A DNA stretch of 64,000 nt, from positions 53,986,677 through 54,050,676 of the forward strand of contig CM048839.1 in NCBI GenBank assembly GCA_026545765.1, in the 5' to 3' direction. How positions within the stretch are numbered: position 1 is the first letter of the stretch; the number at the start of each line of letters is the position of its first letter. Below are positions 33,640-43,480 of the stretch, one piece after another. A program made the translations under genes and the position numbers. This stretch comes from Plantago major (lineage: Eukaryota; Streptophyta; Magnoliopsida; Lamiales; Plantaginaceae). The notes under the pieces were generated by a model. It had not been told where the DNA came from and searched no databases. It saw nothing but the letters and a program-made list of their open reading frames with translations.

Positions 33640-34125
33640 GTATATATACTGATGAATTCAACCGTTCATGGATGTACGATAAATGCGGTAAATGGCGAGT
33701 TTGTAGGAGTTTTGTAGAAGGGTTAAAGGTTTCATCTCGTTTGCCATGGGACGTCCGGTTTGTACAATTGGGGGTTGATAAAGTGTCCTTGCACATTGGA
33801 AACTGCGAAACAAGCAATTTATGACGCCTTCTAAAGATATTCGAGCACTTGCGACGTTATGGATTCATGCCCGAGTATCATGTATGGATTCATCACGGTG
33901 AAACACCGTCCATGTCATACCTCCAATGGAGGGAGGCGGGGTTTGGGCCGCCTATCGAGTGCCTTTACGCTTGTCGGAACATGTGCATGGTGTATTGGGA
34001 GGAGGATGTAGATCATTGGAATGCAAGTTACGTGGTAGGGGCGCCACAAGTGATGAGGAGGGGGTGCATGAGAATGAGGAGTTTGATCCGTTTTGTCTCT
34101 GAAGCTTGTATAACTAGTAATCATT
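33640..34125 (+). pseudogene. First, partial copy of the CACTA transposase-associated region in element 1
   Basis: RSWMYDKCGKWRVCRSF and KGFISFAM at about 33655-33760 are the transposase-associated domain (PF13963-like), followed by PEYHVWIHHGE at about 33870. Only some 100 bp later comes CRNMCMVYWEEDVD, a motif that normally lies much further along the protein. The second copy (34275 onward) has the intervening part. So this is a partial duplication that has lost its middle. Confidence 0.6.
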
Positions 34126-34274
34126 AGTTTATATATATATGAAACCAAACATTATGGTAAAATTGAAGTTGATGTAACTTATATTATGTAATGCCGTAAC
34201 AATTGATGGAGCTAATATAACTTATATTACGTAGCAATTGATTGAATTATTGTGAAATTGATTTATTATCGTAA

Positions 34275-37200
34275 ATGAAAGAACTCGATCTAATGAATTC
34301 AAACGTGTCGTTATTATCTAATTATTCAATGAATACCGATCGTGGATGGATGTATTGTGCATACTCTCAATGGCGAGTTCAATGGAGTTTTACGAAAGGG
34401 GTTGAAGGTTTCATTGAATTTGCAATGTCAAATCGCTTGTGTAAAGGATGGGTTGATAAAGTGTCCTTGTGCAATGAAAACGGTGCGAAACAAGCAATAC
34501 GTGACTCCTAAAGTGGTAGTCCGACTTGAGGAAAAATGGATTCTGCTGCGTATCGGTATGGAATCATCATGGTGAGGAAGCGACCGTCAATACATATGAC
34601 CAATCTGATAACGTGGAAGGAAGAAAAAAATGAACAAGTCGGGAACAATCCCAATCGAAGGTGATGCTATTCGAGCTCGAGTCGAACAAATGGTGTACGA
34701 TCTTTGTAGGCGGAGTTAGGACACAACCAACTTTGAAACCGAGGTGGAGGTGGAGGAACCACCGAATCCCGAGGATCGGTTGTTCTTTGACTTGTTAGAA
34801 TCATCAAGGAAGCGGTTTACCGGGTGTAAGCTCACCGAGTTGTCTTTGTTATCTCGGCTAATGAGTTGTAAGGCTAATGGCGACAATCAAACGAGCTTCA
34901 ATGAATGGGTTGACGTAATGTCGGACCTTTGTCTGAAAAACCTAGTTCCCACCAACTTTTACCAAGCGAAGAAAAGATGCGGGATTAGGGCTTTGTGGTA
35001 ACCATAGATCGTTGTCGAAAATGTGCATGATATATTGGGAGGAGGATGCGGATCTAATAGAATGCAAGTTACGTGGTAAGGAGCAGTACAAGCGTTACAA
35101 GGAGGGGCAAGAAAGAAACGACAAAGAAAAATCTCTCACATAAGAAAATGTGGTACTTCCTCTAGCACCTCGTTTGAAAAGATTGTATGCTTCAAGTGCT
35201 TACGGATAAAATGCGGTGGCACAAGGCGAGTAATCTCGGATAATCTTTGAAGGTGGTAGAATGGACCATCCAGCAGACTCACCCGCATGGAAATCGTTTG
35301 ACAGACATATCCGAGTTTGCGGCCGAATCTAGAAATGTACGTTTGGGACTTTATGCGGATGGTTTTAACCCGTTCGTAGTGAACGTAAATACTCTTGTTG
35401 GCGATTATGCTCACCGCATAATCGCCCCGGTGAGTGCATGAAGGAGCCATTCATGTTTCGATCGCATTGGTGCTCGGGCGAAAGATCCTGGGCGACGTTG
35501 GATGTTTTCTTGCAACCCCTAATCAAGGAGCCGATCGAGTTGTGGACGGATGGTATCCTGCATATGATGTGTCGACAAAAGAACTTCACCTTGAGGCGGC
35601 TCTTCTTTGGACCGTGGTGACTTCTGCATACTCCATGCTATCTGGAAGGAAAACATCGGGAAATATGCATGTCCACATTGCTTGGAGGATCTGGATGCAT
35701 TTAGGCGAAGGGTAGTGGAAAATTTTGTTGGTTTGATTGTCATCGTAGGTTGCTAGAAAGTGACCATCCGTTCGGAAGAACAAGGATCAATTCTTGAAAA
35801 ATAAAGTCGTCAACAAAAAGCCCGGATAAGACTTCTTGGTGCACAAATTCTTGCGGAGATTGATAGATTGGGTCTTATGAAGGTGGTGAGCTTGGGTGGA
35901 TGAAGCATAACGAGAAAATTGGTAAAAATGTGGTTGGAGGAAGAAGCATCTTACGGGACTTGCCTTCTTGGGCGGTCTTCTTATCCGTCACAACTTAGAT
36001 TTCATGCACATTGAGAAGAACGTGTTAGAACTTATTCAATACACTTTGCAACATTGAGGGAAAAACAAAGGACCATGCGAAGTCTAGATCCGAGTTGTCG
36101 ACGTGGTGTAAAAGGCTGAGTTGACAAAGAAGGATGAGAATGGTAAGTGGCGAAGCGTGCTACACAATTGACAACGCTTCTAGGTCAATTTTGTTTGATT
36201 GGGTGAGGGCATTGAGTTTCCCGGATAATTACGCCTCAAATTTAGAGGTGTGTGGATTTGAAGAAGACAAAGGTTTATGGGATGAAGAGTCACGATCGTC
36301 ATGTGTTCATGGAGAGGCTTATCCGGTAGCATTTCGAGAGCTTCGCGAAACACGTATGGATGCTATCACCGAGTTGAGCTTATTTTTCAAAAATTTAGGC
36401 ACAAGGGTGGTTCATGACAAAGTGTTGGAAAATCTTGAAAAGAACATACCATTGATTCTATGCAAGCTCGAGTATCTTTCCACCGAAATGGTTTGATTCT
36501 ATGGAGCACTTGCGGTGCACCTTCCACATGAAGCGAGACTTCTTTGGACCGGTTCAAGATCGATGGATGTATCCATTCGAGAGGTACTTGGGAAATTGAA
36601 GAAGTATGTCAACAACAAAGGTAAACACAAGGATCGATTGCCAATGCCTACATTCGAGAGGAAGCGCAACCTTCGCTCTTATTACTTTGATGAACACGTC
36701 CCACGAAGACAAGAAGGCTCGAAATGCGCATACATTCGTAGTTCAAGCGGATGATGAGTTTTCCTATCATCTTCGTGGTATCGGGAGACCTCTTGGTGCG
36801 ACTAAGAAAGAATATCTTACGGATAAAGAGTTGAAAGCATTTCAATATTATGTCCTCACGAATTGTCCGAGGTTGACCAAAGATATGGTACTATTTGCAG
36901 GTCAACAACCATTTATTTAAATTTTAATATAGCTACGCAAGTCTCTACTTCAATTATAGACTTATCAATGAATCAATGTTTGCGCTTTTTCAAAAGCGTT
37001 GTTTGGAAGAAAATCCTCGGATGACAGAGGATACACTAGAGGAACTACTTGACTCAAAAATTCCTGAGAATTTCAGTTGGTTCGAGAGTATGTCCGAATC
37101 CTATTAACAACGTCACATGCATATACTTAAAGGCTCGCAGAGGGTCCATTCAAAAGGTCTACACATTCCTGGGTTATATAGTCAATGGCCTTAGGTTCCA

Positions 37201-37520
37201 CACATTGAATGTAACACGCCATGGCGACAAGCAACCCGGGTGTGTGTTAATGGTGCGTAAGAGTATGGAGACGCTACTTTGTTTGATTTCCACGGCAAGC
37301 TAAACGAATTGTGAGGATTGAATATTCGGATTGCCATTTAAACGAACCTTCTTGTTTGACGTTGAGTGGTATGATCCTAATCCAGAGGTACGAGGAAGAA
37401 CGGCGGTTTGAAATGGTTGATGTGAACCAAAAGAAGAGGTACCGAACCAAGTATGAACCATTTATTCGGCGACTCAAGCACGACAAGTGGTGTTTCTTGA
37501 ATATCCAAGCGAAAACGCGA
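34275..37520 (+). pseudogene. TNP2-like transposase gene of CACTA element 1, decayed
   Basis: Landmarks in order: transposase-associated domain (NTDRGWMYCAYSQWRV, KGVEGFIEFAMSN, 34330-34430); acidic linker and TNP2 start (NPEDRLFFDLLESSRK, CKLTELSLLSRLM, 34760-34870); KMCMIYWEEDADLIECK (35020-35075); ESRNVRLGLYADGFNPF (35320-35375); VFLQPLIKEPIELW (about 35505-35545); a conserved SILFDWVRALSFPDNYASN segment (about 36185-36240); REVLGKLKKYVNNKGKH (about 36580-36630); and a DUF4216-like GYIVNGLRFHTLN (about 37170-37210). This is the catalytic transposase of plant En/Spm elements. It carries many stops and frameshifts across three frames and cannot encode a full protein. Confidence 0.75.
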
Positions 37521-37799
37521 TAAGGGGAATGGTTAGTCTGCGGTACCTATTCGTTCGCTCGAAAGTGGAGTACATTGAGAAAGACGACTCAATTACGAAC
37601 TCGTCAACAAGAGGATGTCGATAAACAAGCGAAGATCCCATAGAAGCGGATGATGAGCTGTTTGATCCGCACGAGGACCAATATGTAGTCTTAGAGGACG
37701 CGATAACGGTATATTATGTGTATTATGAGTAATTATATGTGTTATTATAATCATATGTATTATAACTCGTACTAACACATTTTATTGTATTTATTACAT

Positions 37800-39830
37800 T
37801 TTTTGCAGATGTCATGACAGAGGCCGTCCACCTATCGTCCCCCACGCAGCCGGCAGCATGATAGTGGTGGGTGGGGACACCGTCGAACGAGGAGGCTCGA
37901 AGATCGGGACAGGTCTCGGATTCTGAGACCCGAGGCGAGAGAGAGCAGCCGTGGCTCTACCGGTCAGCCGGACACATCTTTGGAGGGCGACCACGACGAT
38001 TGTCCCTACCGTGTTCGATCCAAACAATCCCAACGTCACGTGGGACGGCTTGCGTGATTTTCCCTATTGGTCACCCAAGTAAGTATTATACATTCTTCTT
38101 AAATATCTAAAACATAACCGATAATGATAGTTGACAAGTATAAATTGTTGTACTAAAGTAATGCATATTCGTTTCTTGTATCTTATACATTGACAACGAC
38201 TTATGGCCTCGGAGGTGCACAACAAACTAGGTGACATCTTAGGGCGGAGAAACCAAGGCGAGGGTGGTGAGTGTTGGAGCCACATCTCGGAGCGCATGAG
38301 GGCGAGTACTTGATGAGTGAGGTAAGTTAAAATATGACATTCATTTGTTTGTAATTATAATTAATCGTTTTAATATGAGTGGTATGTTAGCCTTGTATGT
38401 GAGTGGTATGTTAGCCACTTTATTTGGGTGATATGTTAGTCACCATTGTGTTAGTAAATTTTAGGACAATGTGGTGGTATGTTAGCCTTTGTATGTGAGT
38501 GGTATGTTAGCCACTTTATTTGGGTGATATGTTAGTCACCATTGTGTTAGTAAATTTTAGGACAATGTGAGTGGTATGTTAGCCATTGTATGTGAGTGGT
38601 ATGTTAGCCACTTTATTTGGGTGATATGTTAGTCACCATTGTGTTAGTAAATTTTAGGACAATGTGAGTGGTATGTTAGCCACTTTATTTGGGTGATATG
38701 TTATGCTTCATTGTGTTAGTAAATTTTAGGACAATGTGAGTGGTATGTTAGCCACTATATGTGAGTGGTATGTTAGCCACTATATGTGAGTGGTATGTTA
38801 GCCACTTTATTTGGTTGATATGTTAGTCACCATATACATTATGTTGTTAGGACATGTATTGACTTTGGATGTTGTATGAAATTGGGAATGTAGAAGGTAC
38901 TTCATTCCCGTGAGTTGATCCACAGATCTGGCGTGTTTACGAGGTATGGGATCCAATCTGAGGATATGGTCTGCGTGGAAGGCCATTCGGGATCGGGTGG
39001 CCCAATCCCTCCACGAGTTGATGCAACGGTGGGCCCTTTGGGATGCCTCTTGGCGCGGATCGATGTCGGGCGTTGCTTGGACCAACAGGCGAACGGGCAT
39101 CCCGATCGTCTGGCGGAAGAAGGCGTTCACCACCTTGGGAGGCGATCTCATTGCGATTATTATCAATCGATGCGTATATATGTGTTTTGCAATCTAGCAT
39201 TACGTGTATGCTCTATTACTTGTAGATGATAAATTGTTGACTAGATCTGGTTTGATTCGTGTACGGGGAGGTGACATCCAAGTATGCCATCTTCAAGAAG
39301 GCTGCGGAAGGGGTATGGACCGTATCGGGCATCGTCTATTGCGGTATGTTTATGTTGCTTAAAGTTCATATTTGTACACTATTACAAGTTACTTTTTAAA
39401 AGCGATGGATCATTATATCTGCTATTTACGATTTGGTGAGGTTGATGCTTTCGGTGGCGGCGGAGGGCGAGGCGGGTGATGTGTTGTCAATCGAACAAGT
39501 TGACAACATCTTCCTAGAGGTCAACAAACCGGACAAGAAAGGGCGAATATATGGACTCGGGAGCCTCGGTTTGCAATCGGCTAGTCCGGCGTGCTCCTCA
39601 TCATCGTCCCGGTGATCCAGACGTCCGGTTTACACAGGACCAGGTCTCGGAAATGGTGCGATCGAGTCCGGAACATGTTGCTCGGCTAACTCAAGAGATG
39701 GAGCAACAAAGGGCGAGATGGAGCGCATGACGAGAACGAAGGAGAAACGGCGCCTTGATTCTGAGATGGGCGATTCATGTCCAGTTCCGCCATCACCCAC
39801 CCCACCCGTCGATAGCTAGTTATGTATCTG
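37800..39830 (+). pseudogene. Second gene of CACTA element 1 (PF03004-like), decayed
   Basis: A splice-acceptor-like TTTTTTGCAG at about 37800-37809 opens the region. The first exon remnant is Arg/Pro/Ser-rich. After an intron-like stretch with a tandem array come fragments at 38900-39170 and 39430-39620. The latter reads LSIEQVDNIFLEVNKPDKKG and RIYGLGSLG, matching the C-terminal block also seen in CACTA element 2. Such proteins are the TNPA-like or PF03004 partner that binds the element ends. Many breaks. Confidence 0.6.
38378..38830. repeat. Tandem array around GTGAGTGGTATGTTAGCCAC in CACTA element 1
   Basis: GTGGTATGTTAGCCAC alternates with GGGTGATATGTTAGTCACC and GTGTTAGTAAATTTTAGGAC. 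Steps between GGGTGATATG copies are about 96, 97 and 72 bp. A shorter inverted counterpart occurs at 40850-40995 in CACTA element 2, so the array existed in their common ancestor and changed length. Confidence 0.85.
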
Positions 39831-40014
39831 TATGTTGATTTTTTTCATATTTACACTTGTTTGGATAATTTCTCCACTCGAATATTACTTTTTATTCATT
39901 GAAACATTTTTTATTATTGATTTATTATCGAACATTATATTGATTAAATAGGTGAACTACGAAAATAGGGATTAATATGAAATAAATAGTAGCGGAATTA
40001 GTGACGAATTCACG

Positions 40015-40335
40015 GTGGAATTAGTGACGAATTTCAAATTCGTCACTAGTCCAATAAAATATTTAGCGACGGATAGATTCTATCCGTCGCTACATCTCTT
40101 GACGGATAGATTCTATCCGTCGCTATATTAGCTTGACAGATTCTATCCGTCGCTATATTCGGAATTAAAAAAATAATTGGACGGTCAATCCGTCGTCAAC
40201 TGTCGGAATTGACGACGGATTGTTATCCGTCGCCATAGCTCGAGGCGGATTTTCTATCCGTCGATCCCATCGCCGGAGAGGCGACGGATAGCTGGCCTAT
40301 AGCGACGGATCTATCCGTCGCTACAGGCCAGATTT
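40015..40335. repeat. Subterminal GCGACGGAT array, 3' end of CACTA element 1
   Basis: Ten or more copies of GCGACGGAT or ATCCGTCGC, often as TAGCGACGGATA hairpins, lie within about 320 bp of the 3' terminus. They correspond to the array at the 5' end. Confidence 0.85.
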
Positions 40336-40344
40336 TTTGTAGTG

Positions 40345-41333
40345 ATTTAAGGGGGAACTCATTAAAGGTGTAGAAATTAAATAGTAGCGAACATGTACGG
40401 ATGCATTGACAAATAAGATGTACACTTACCGATTTCACATGATGCGTAAGAACAGCTTGCAACGCATAGTGGTGAATGGACACCCCCGTACCCTCAGAAG
40501 GCTCAGTCAGCCGGTTCTCTCTATTCTGGTCTGCAATCTGCTGGACATCAGGACGAGTCCAGTAGGACCCCCACAGCGCCCACTAAGCTCCTCCTCATCA
40601 CACCATGCTGGCCTTTGGCTTTGTCGCCACATCCTTTTCATAGTGCAAACCATATCCTTTTATCGGGCGGACCCCAGTGCCTCGAAACAAGGCCATATCT
40701 GGTGGAGCAACCTGTTGGGAATGAAGTACTTTTTCTACATTCCCAATTCCAGACAACATCCAAATTACATAACGTAAATCAATACATCATTTTAATAACA
40801 TAACACAACATAACATATTCAATGGTGACTAACATATCACCCAAGTTTAGCGGCTAACATACCACTCAAATATAGTGGCTAACATACCACTCACATTGTC
40901 CTAAAATTTACTAACACAGTGGTGACTAACATATCACCCAAGTTCAGCGGCTAACATACCATTCACATATAGTGGCTAACATACCACTCACATTAAAACA
41001 ACGATTATAACAATAATTAAAGGAATGTAAGATTTAAACTTACCCGCAACTCATCAAAGTACTCGCCTCTCATCCGGTCGGAGATGCACGACCACTTCTC
41101 ACCCCTACCTCGGTGGCTCCCTCTTGCTCCGAAAGATGTCACCGACTTTAGCAGCTGCATCTGAAGGCCATAACCTGTTCTCAATGTATAAGATACAAGA
41201 AACAAACATTAATTAGTATAGTACAACAAGCATGTGACATATTGAAGCTTAAGTTATGTTGTATATATATAAAAGAATGCATAATGATACTTACTTATTT
41301 CTACCCAGTGGGAACAACACAGGCTTCCCTCTC
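40345..41333 (-). pseudogene. Middle part of CACTA element 2: second-gene remnant and short tandem array
   Basis: On the minus strand, NRENRLTEPSEGTGVSIHYA (40450-40530) and upstream fragments near 40560-40740 resemble the PF03004-type protein. The GTGGTATGTTAGCC array lies at 40850-40995. Further upstream is a short exon-like stretch (ESVTSFGARGSHRGRGEKW in the minus frame near 41090-41160). It ends at the CTCTC target of the Tat insertion and continues at 55196. Confidence 0.5.
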
Positions 41334-42206
41334 TGTTGAGGGGTAAACCTCGAACACTAACTAACTAAACTATTACAAGCAACCCAGTCTGTAGCCCGCC
41401 TCCTACTTGAAGTCCGAAGGAATACTCGTCCGAACCAGGTCACCTGAAACGACTAAGTGGTGGGGGGGGGGGGGGGTTAGAACTGGATGCCCGGATTGCC
41501 TATGTCAATCCGGTAAGAGACTTTACTCAAGAGAGAGTTGGAAGCTCTCAATGTGATAGTTATGAGGAAGGTAATTATGCTCAAGAACACTTGGGGATTG
41601 TTGCTTAAGTATTGCTTACCCTGAAGTCTTGGACCTAGTGCTGTATTTATAGTTATCATATACTCATGAGGTGGCTCATAAGATGATGCCAAGTGTACGA
41701 TCCAGATTTGGACACCAATGCTACCTTTGGCCCATGGCCCATTAGTGAACAGTAGTCCAATACCGATAAGTGGGCCTGGGAGGGTAGTTTGGACCTTTTC
41801 CCTCGAAATCTTTATTCGCTTTGTTGGGTCCGTGTTAGTCCCTCGGACAGATCTGTCTGCTTGGTTGATCTGCCCTTGGGTGACTCTGGATGTCCGAGCC
41901 AAGAGTCTCACGGAAGTATCTCAGTGGTTCTGTTACATACGTTTGTCTTAGAGTAATGGTAGCGTCCGAGGTTCTCTCGTACGGTCCGTTAGGCATCTCT
42001 GTACTGACATGGTCAGGTTTACAAGTCCTTTCCTTAGCCAGCTCGGACTGGTTGTGGGGATGTAGTGACTTCGGCGTACCGGTCGATTCACTTTGGGCGG
42101 ACCATGTGAGGTCGGACCAGTACTGAATTGGCTAGTTAAGCCGTGATGCGCTTTAGGACACGCTCTATGGCGCCCTTAACGGATTGGACATATTTCCGTA
42201 TCAACA
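41334..42206 (-). repeat. 3' LTR of the right Tat element, 873 bp
   Basis: On the minus strand it runs from TGTTGATACGG to CCCCTCAACA. The preceding purine tract is AACTGGGGGGACATA. A minus-strand TATA box (CTATAAATACAG) is at about 41643-41654. A G-run at about 41461-41475 differs in length between the two LTRs. Confidence 0.95.
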
Positions 42207-42379
42207 TATGTCCCCCCAGTTTCCAAGTATCTTAGTAGAAGATAGTTGGTAACTATGAGGGATCAGTCGTGTCTGTGGAGCGTGTCCGAATCGTTAATTA
42301 AGAGAAAAATGAAAGAATCCTTTTTGTCGTGATCCGTCGTCCGTTTCCTCCAGGATTCAATATATCTCTTTCCCCCCCC

Positions 42380-42433
42380 CCTTTTCCGTCTACAGTCCGA
42401 GTTATCGCATAACTGGGACTGTAGAGGAAAAGG
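42380..42433 (-). promoter_or_regulatory. Long stem-loop followed by a G-run, upstream of the 3' LTR of the right Tat element
   Basis: CCTTTTCC and TCTACAGTCC (42380-42398) pair with GGACTGTAGA and GGAAAAGG (42416-42433), with one bulged base. After one mismatch, AGTTAT (42400-42405) pairs with ATAACT (42409-42414) around a CGC loop. About 24 base pairs form in all. Read on the minus strand, a run of G follows the stem, as in the left Tat element at 20159-20215, although the stem sequences differ. Confidence 0.65.
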
Positions 42434-42777
42434 TATTTGTATCCGAGATATATGTGTCCGAGTACGGTTAGGATTTGACGTAGCTGTCTGGAAGCTGTCC
42501 GTTGGGCCGATTGCTGAATCTGCCCTCTTCGTAAGCCCAAGAGGCCCAACAGGTTGTCTGTTCGGCCCACGGGAGAGAGATCCCGAGTAAAGAGACGCGA
42601 CCGTTGGATCGGGACGACATCAACGGTTGGGGCGCCCAGTCCGATTGATGTGACGTCATCCGACATTAAATGCGACGTTAAGCGACCATCCATTCGCGGT
42701 ACAAGCACCTGGATTGGAGAGGATCAACGGCTGGGATTAAAATCCAAGCGACGTGACTCTTGGCTATCCCATATTGC

Positions 42778-42791
42778 CCTTATAAATAGTC
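42778..42791 (+). promoter_or_regulatory. TATA box for the antisense gene of the right Tat element
   Basis: CCCTTATAAATAGTC on the plus strand lies about 700 bp upstream of an ATG (43481, ATGTCCGGGAGCGATAGT) that is homologous to the start in the left element (18088, ATGTCCGAGAGTGATAGT, minus strand). The leader contains GAGCAATCC, as in the left copy. A splice-donor-like AGCAAGTAAG occurs at about 42979. Confidence 0.55.
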
Positions 42792-43480
42792 AGGCCATCA
42801 GTCATTTTCACACTTTTAGCAATCTCGAAACTCAGAGCAATCCTTAAGCAATTCAAACAACGCAAGGTCGATCCGAGCAACTGGGACTTGTAAGACTTTT
42901 GGGCCATCAAGCTGAGATCTGTAACCTCGGTGCATTACTCAAGTTCGATCATCCGTGGAACTTCTCTGTTTGGATACTAGCAAGTAAGTACCTTTCTTTG
43001 GCCTCGTTTAAGTTGCCTGTATTCGCTGTACGTCTATTGCATGTCTAGTGTAGCTTCTTTTCTTTGCCGTAATTACTGTCTTGATAATTGACTTTTGCGA
43101 TACCTTTGGTTTAGACAATAATTGATGTGTTCCTGCAGCATGCGCGTAATATGCCAATTTTCTTCGTTGATGTCTTGTACTCTCATTTGATAAGTCCCGT
43201 CCGACACCACCTGTCTTGACCATACATGTTTACTTGTAAATCGGTGTGGGCTGTGGTATTTGGCCATAAATTTTTTTCTTTTGTCATCGTGCCGTAAGAG
43301 GCAGATTGTGGTGCCACTGGCACAGCTGCGTGTGCCGGTGTCTTGAGGTCCCTGTCCTTCTGTGTATAGAAAATCTTAGGGCTTAGACTTTTTCGCGGAC
43401 CTCTGGACTTAATAAGACATATAAATGAACTCTCGGACAATAACAATCATCATTTCTGATCCGTTTCCTTCTGCCCTAGG

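Larger units (their letters stand above)
32486..40344 (+). mobile_element. CACTA element 1 (plus strand), 7.86 kb, TSD ATT
   Basis: The ends are CACTACAAGAAAAGCTGG (32486) and the inverse of CACTACAAAAAATCTGG (40344). Identical ATT triplets flank it (32483-32485 and 40345-40347). Arrays of GCGACGGAT/ATCCGTCGC lie inside both ends. The interior has a leader with a splice-donor-like AAGGTATTTT, remnants of a TNP2-type transposase gene (about 33640-37520) and of a second, PF03004-like gene (about 37810-39830). All coding parts carry many stops and frameshifts, so it is no longer autonomous. It lies inside CACTA element 2, which is therefore older. Confidence 0.9.
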
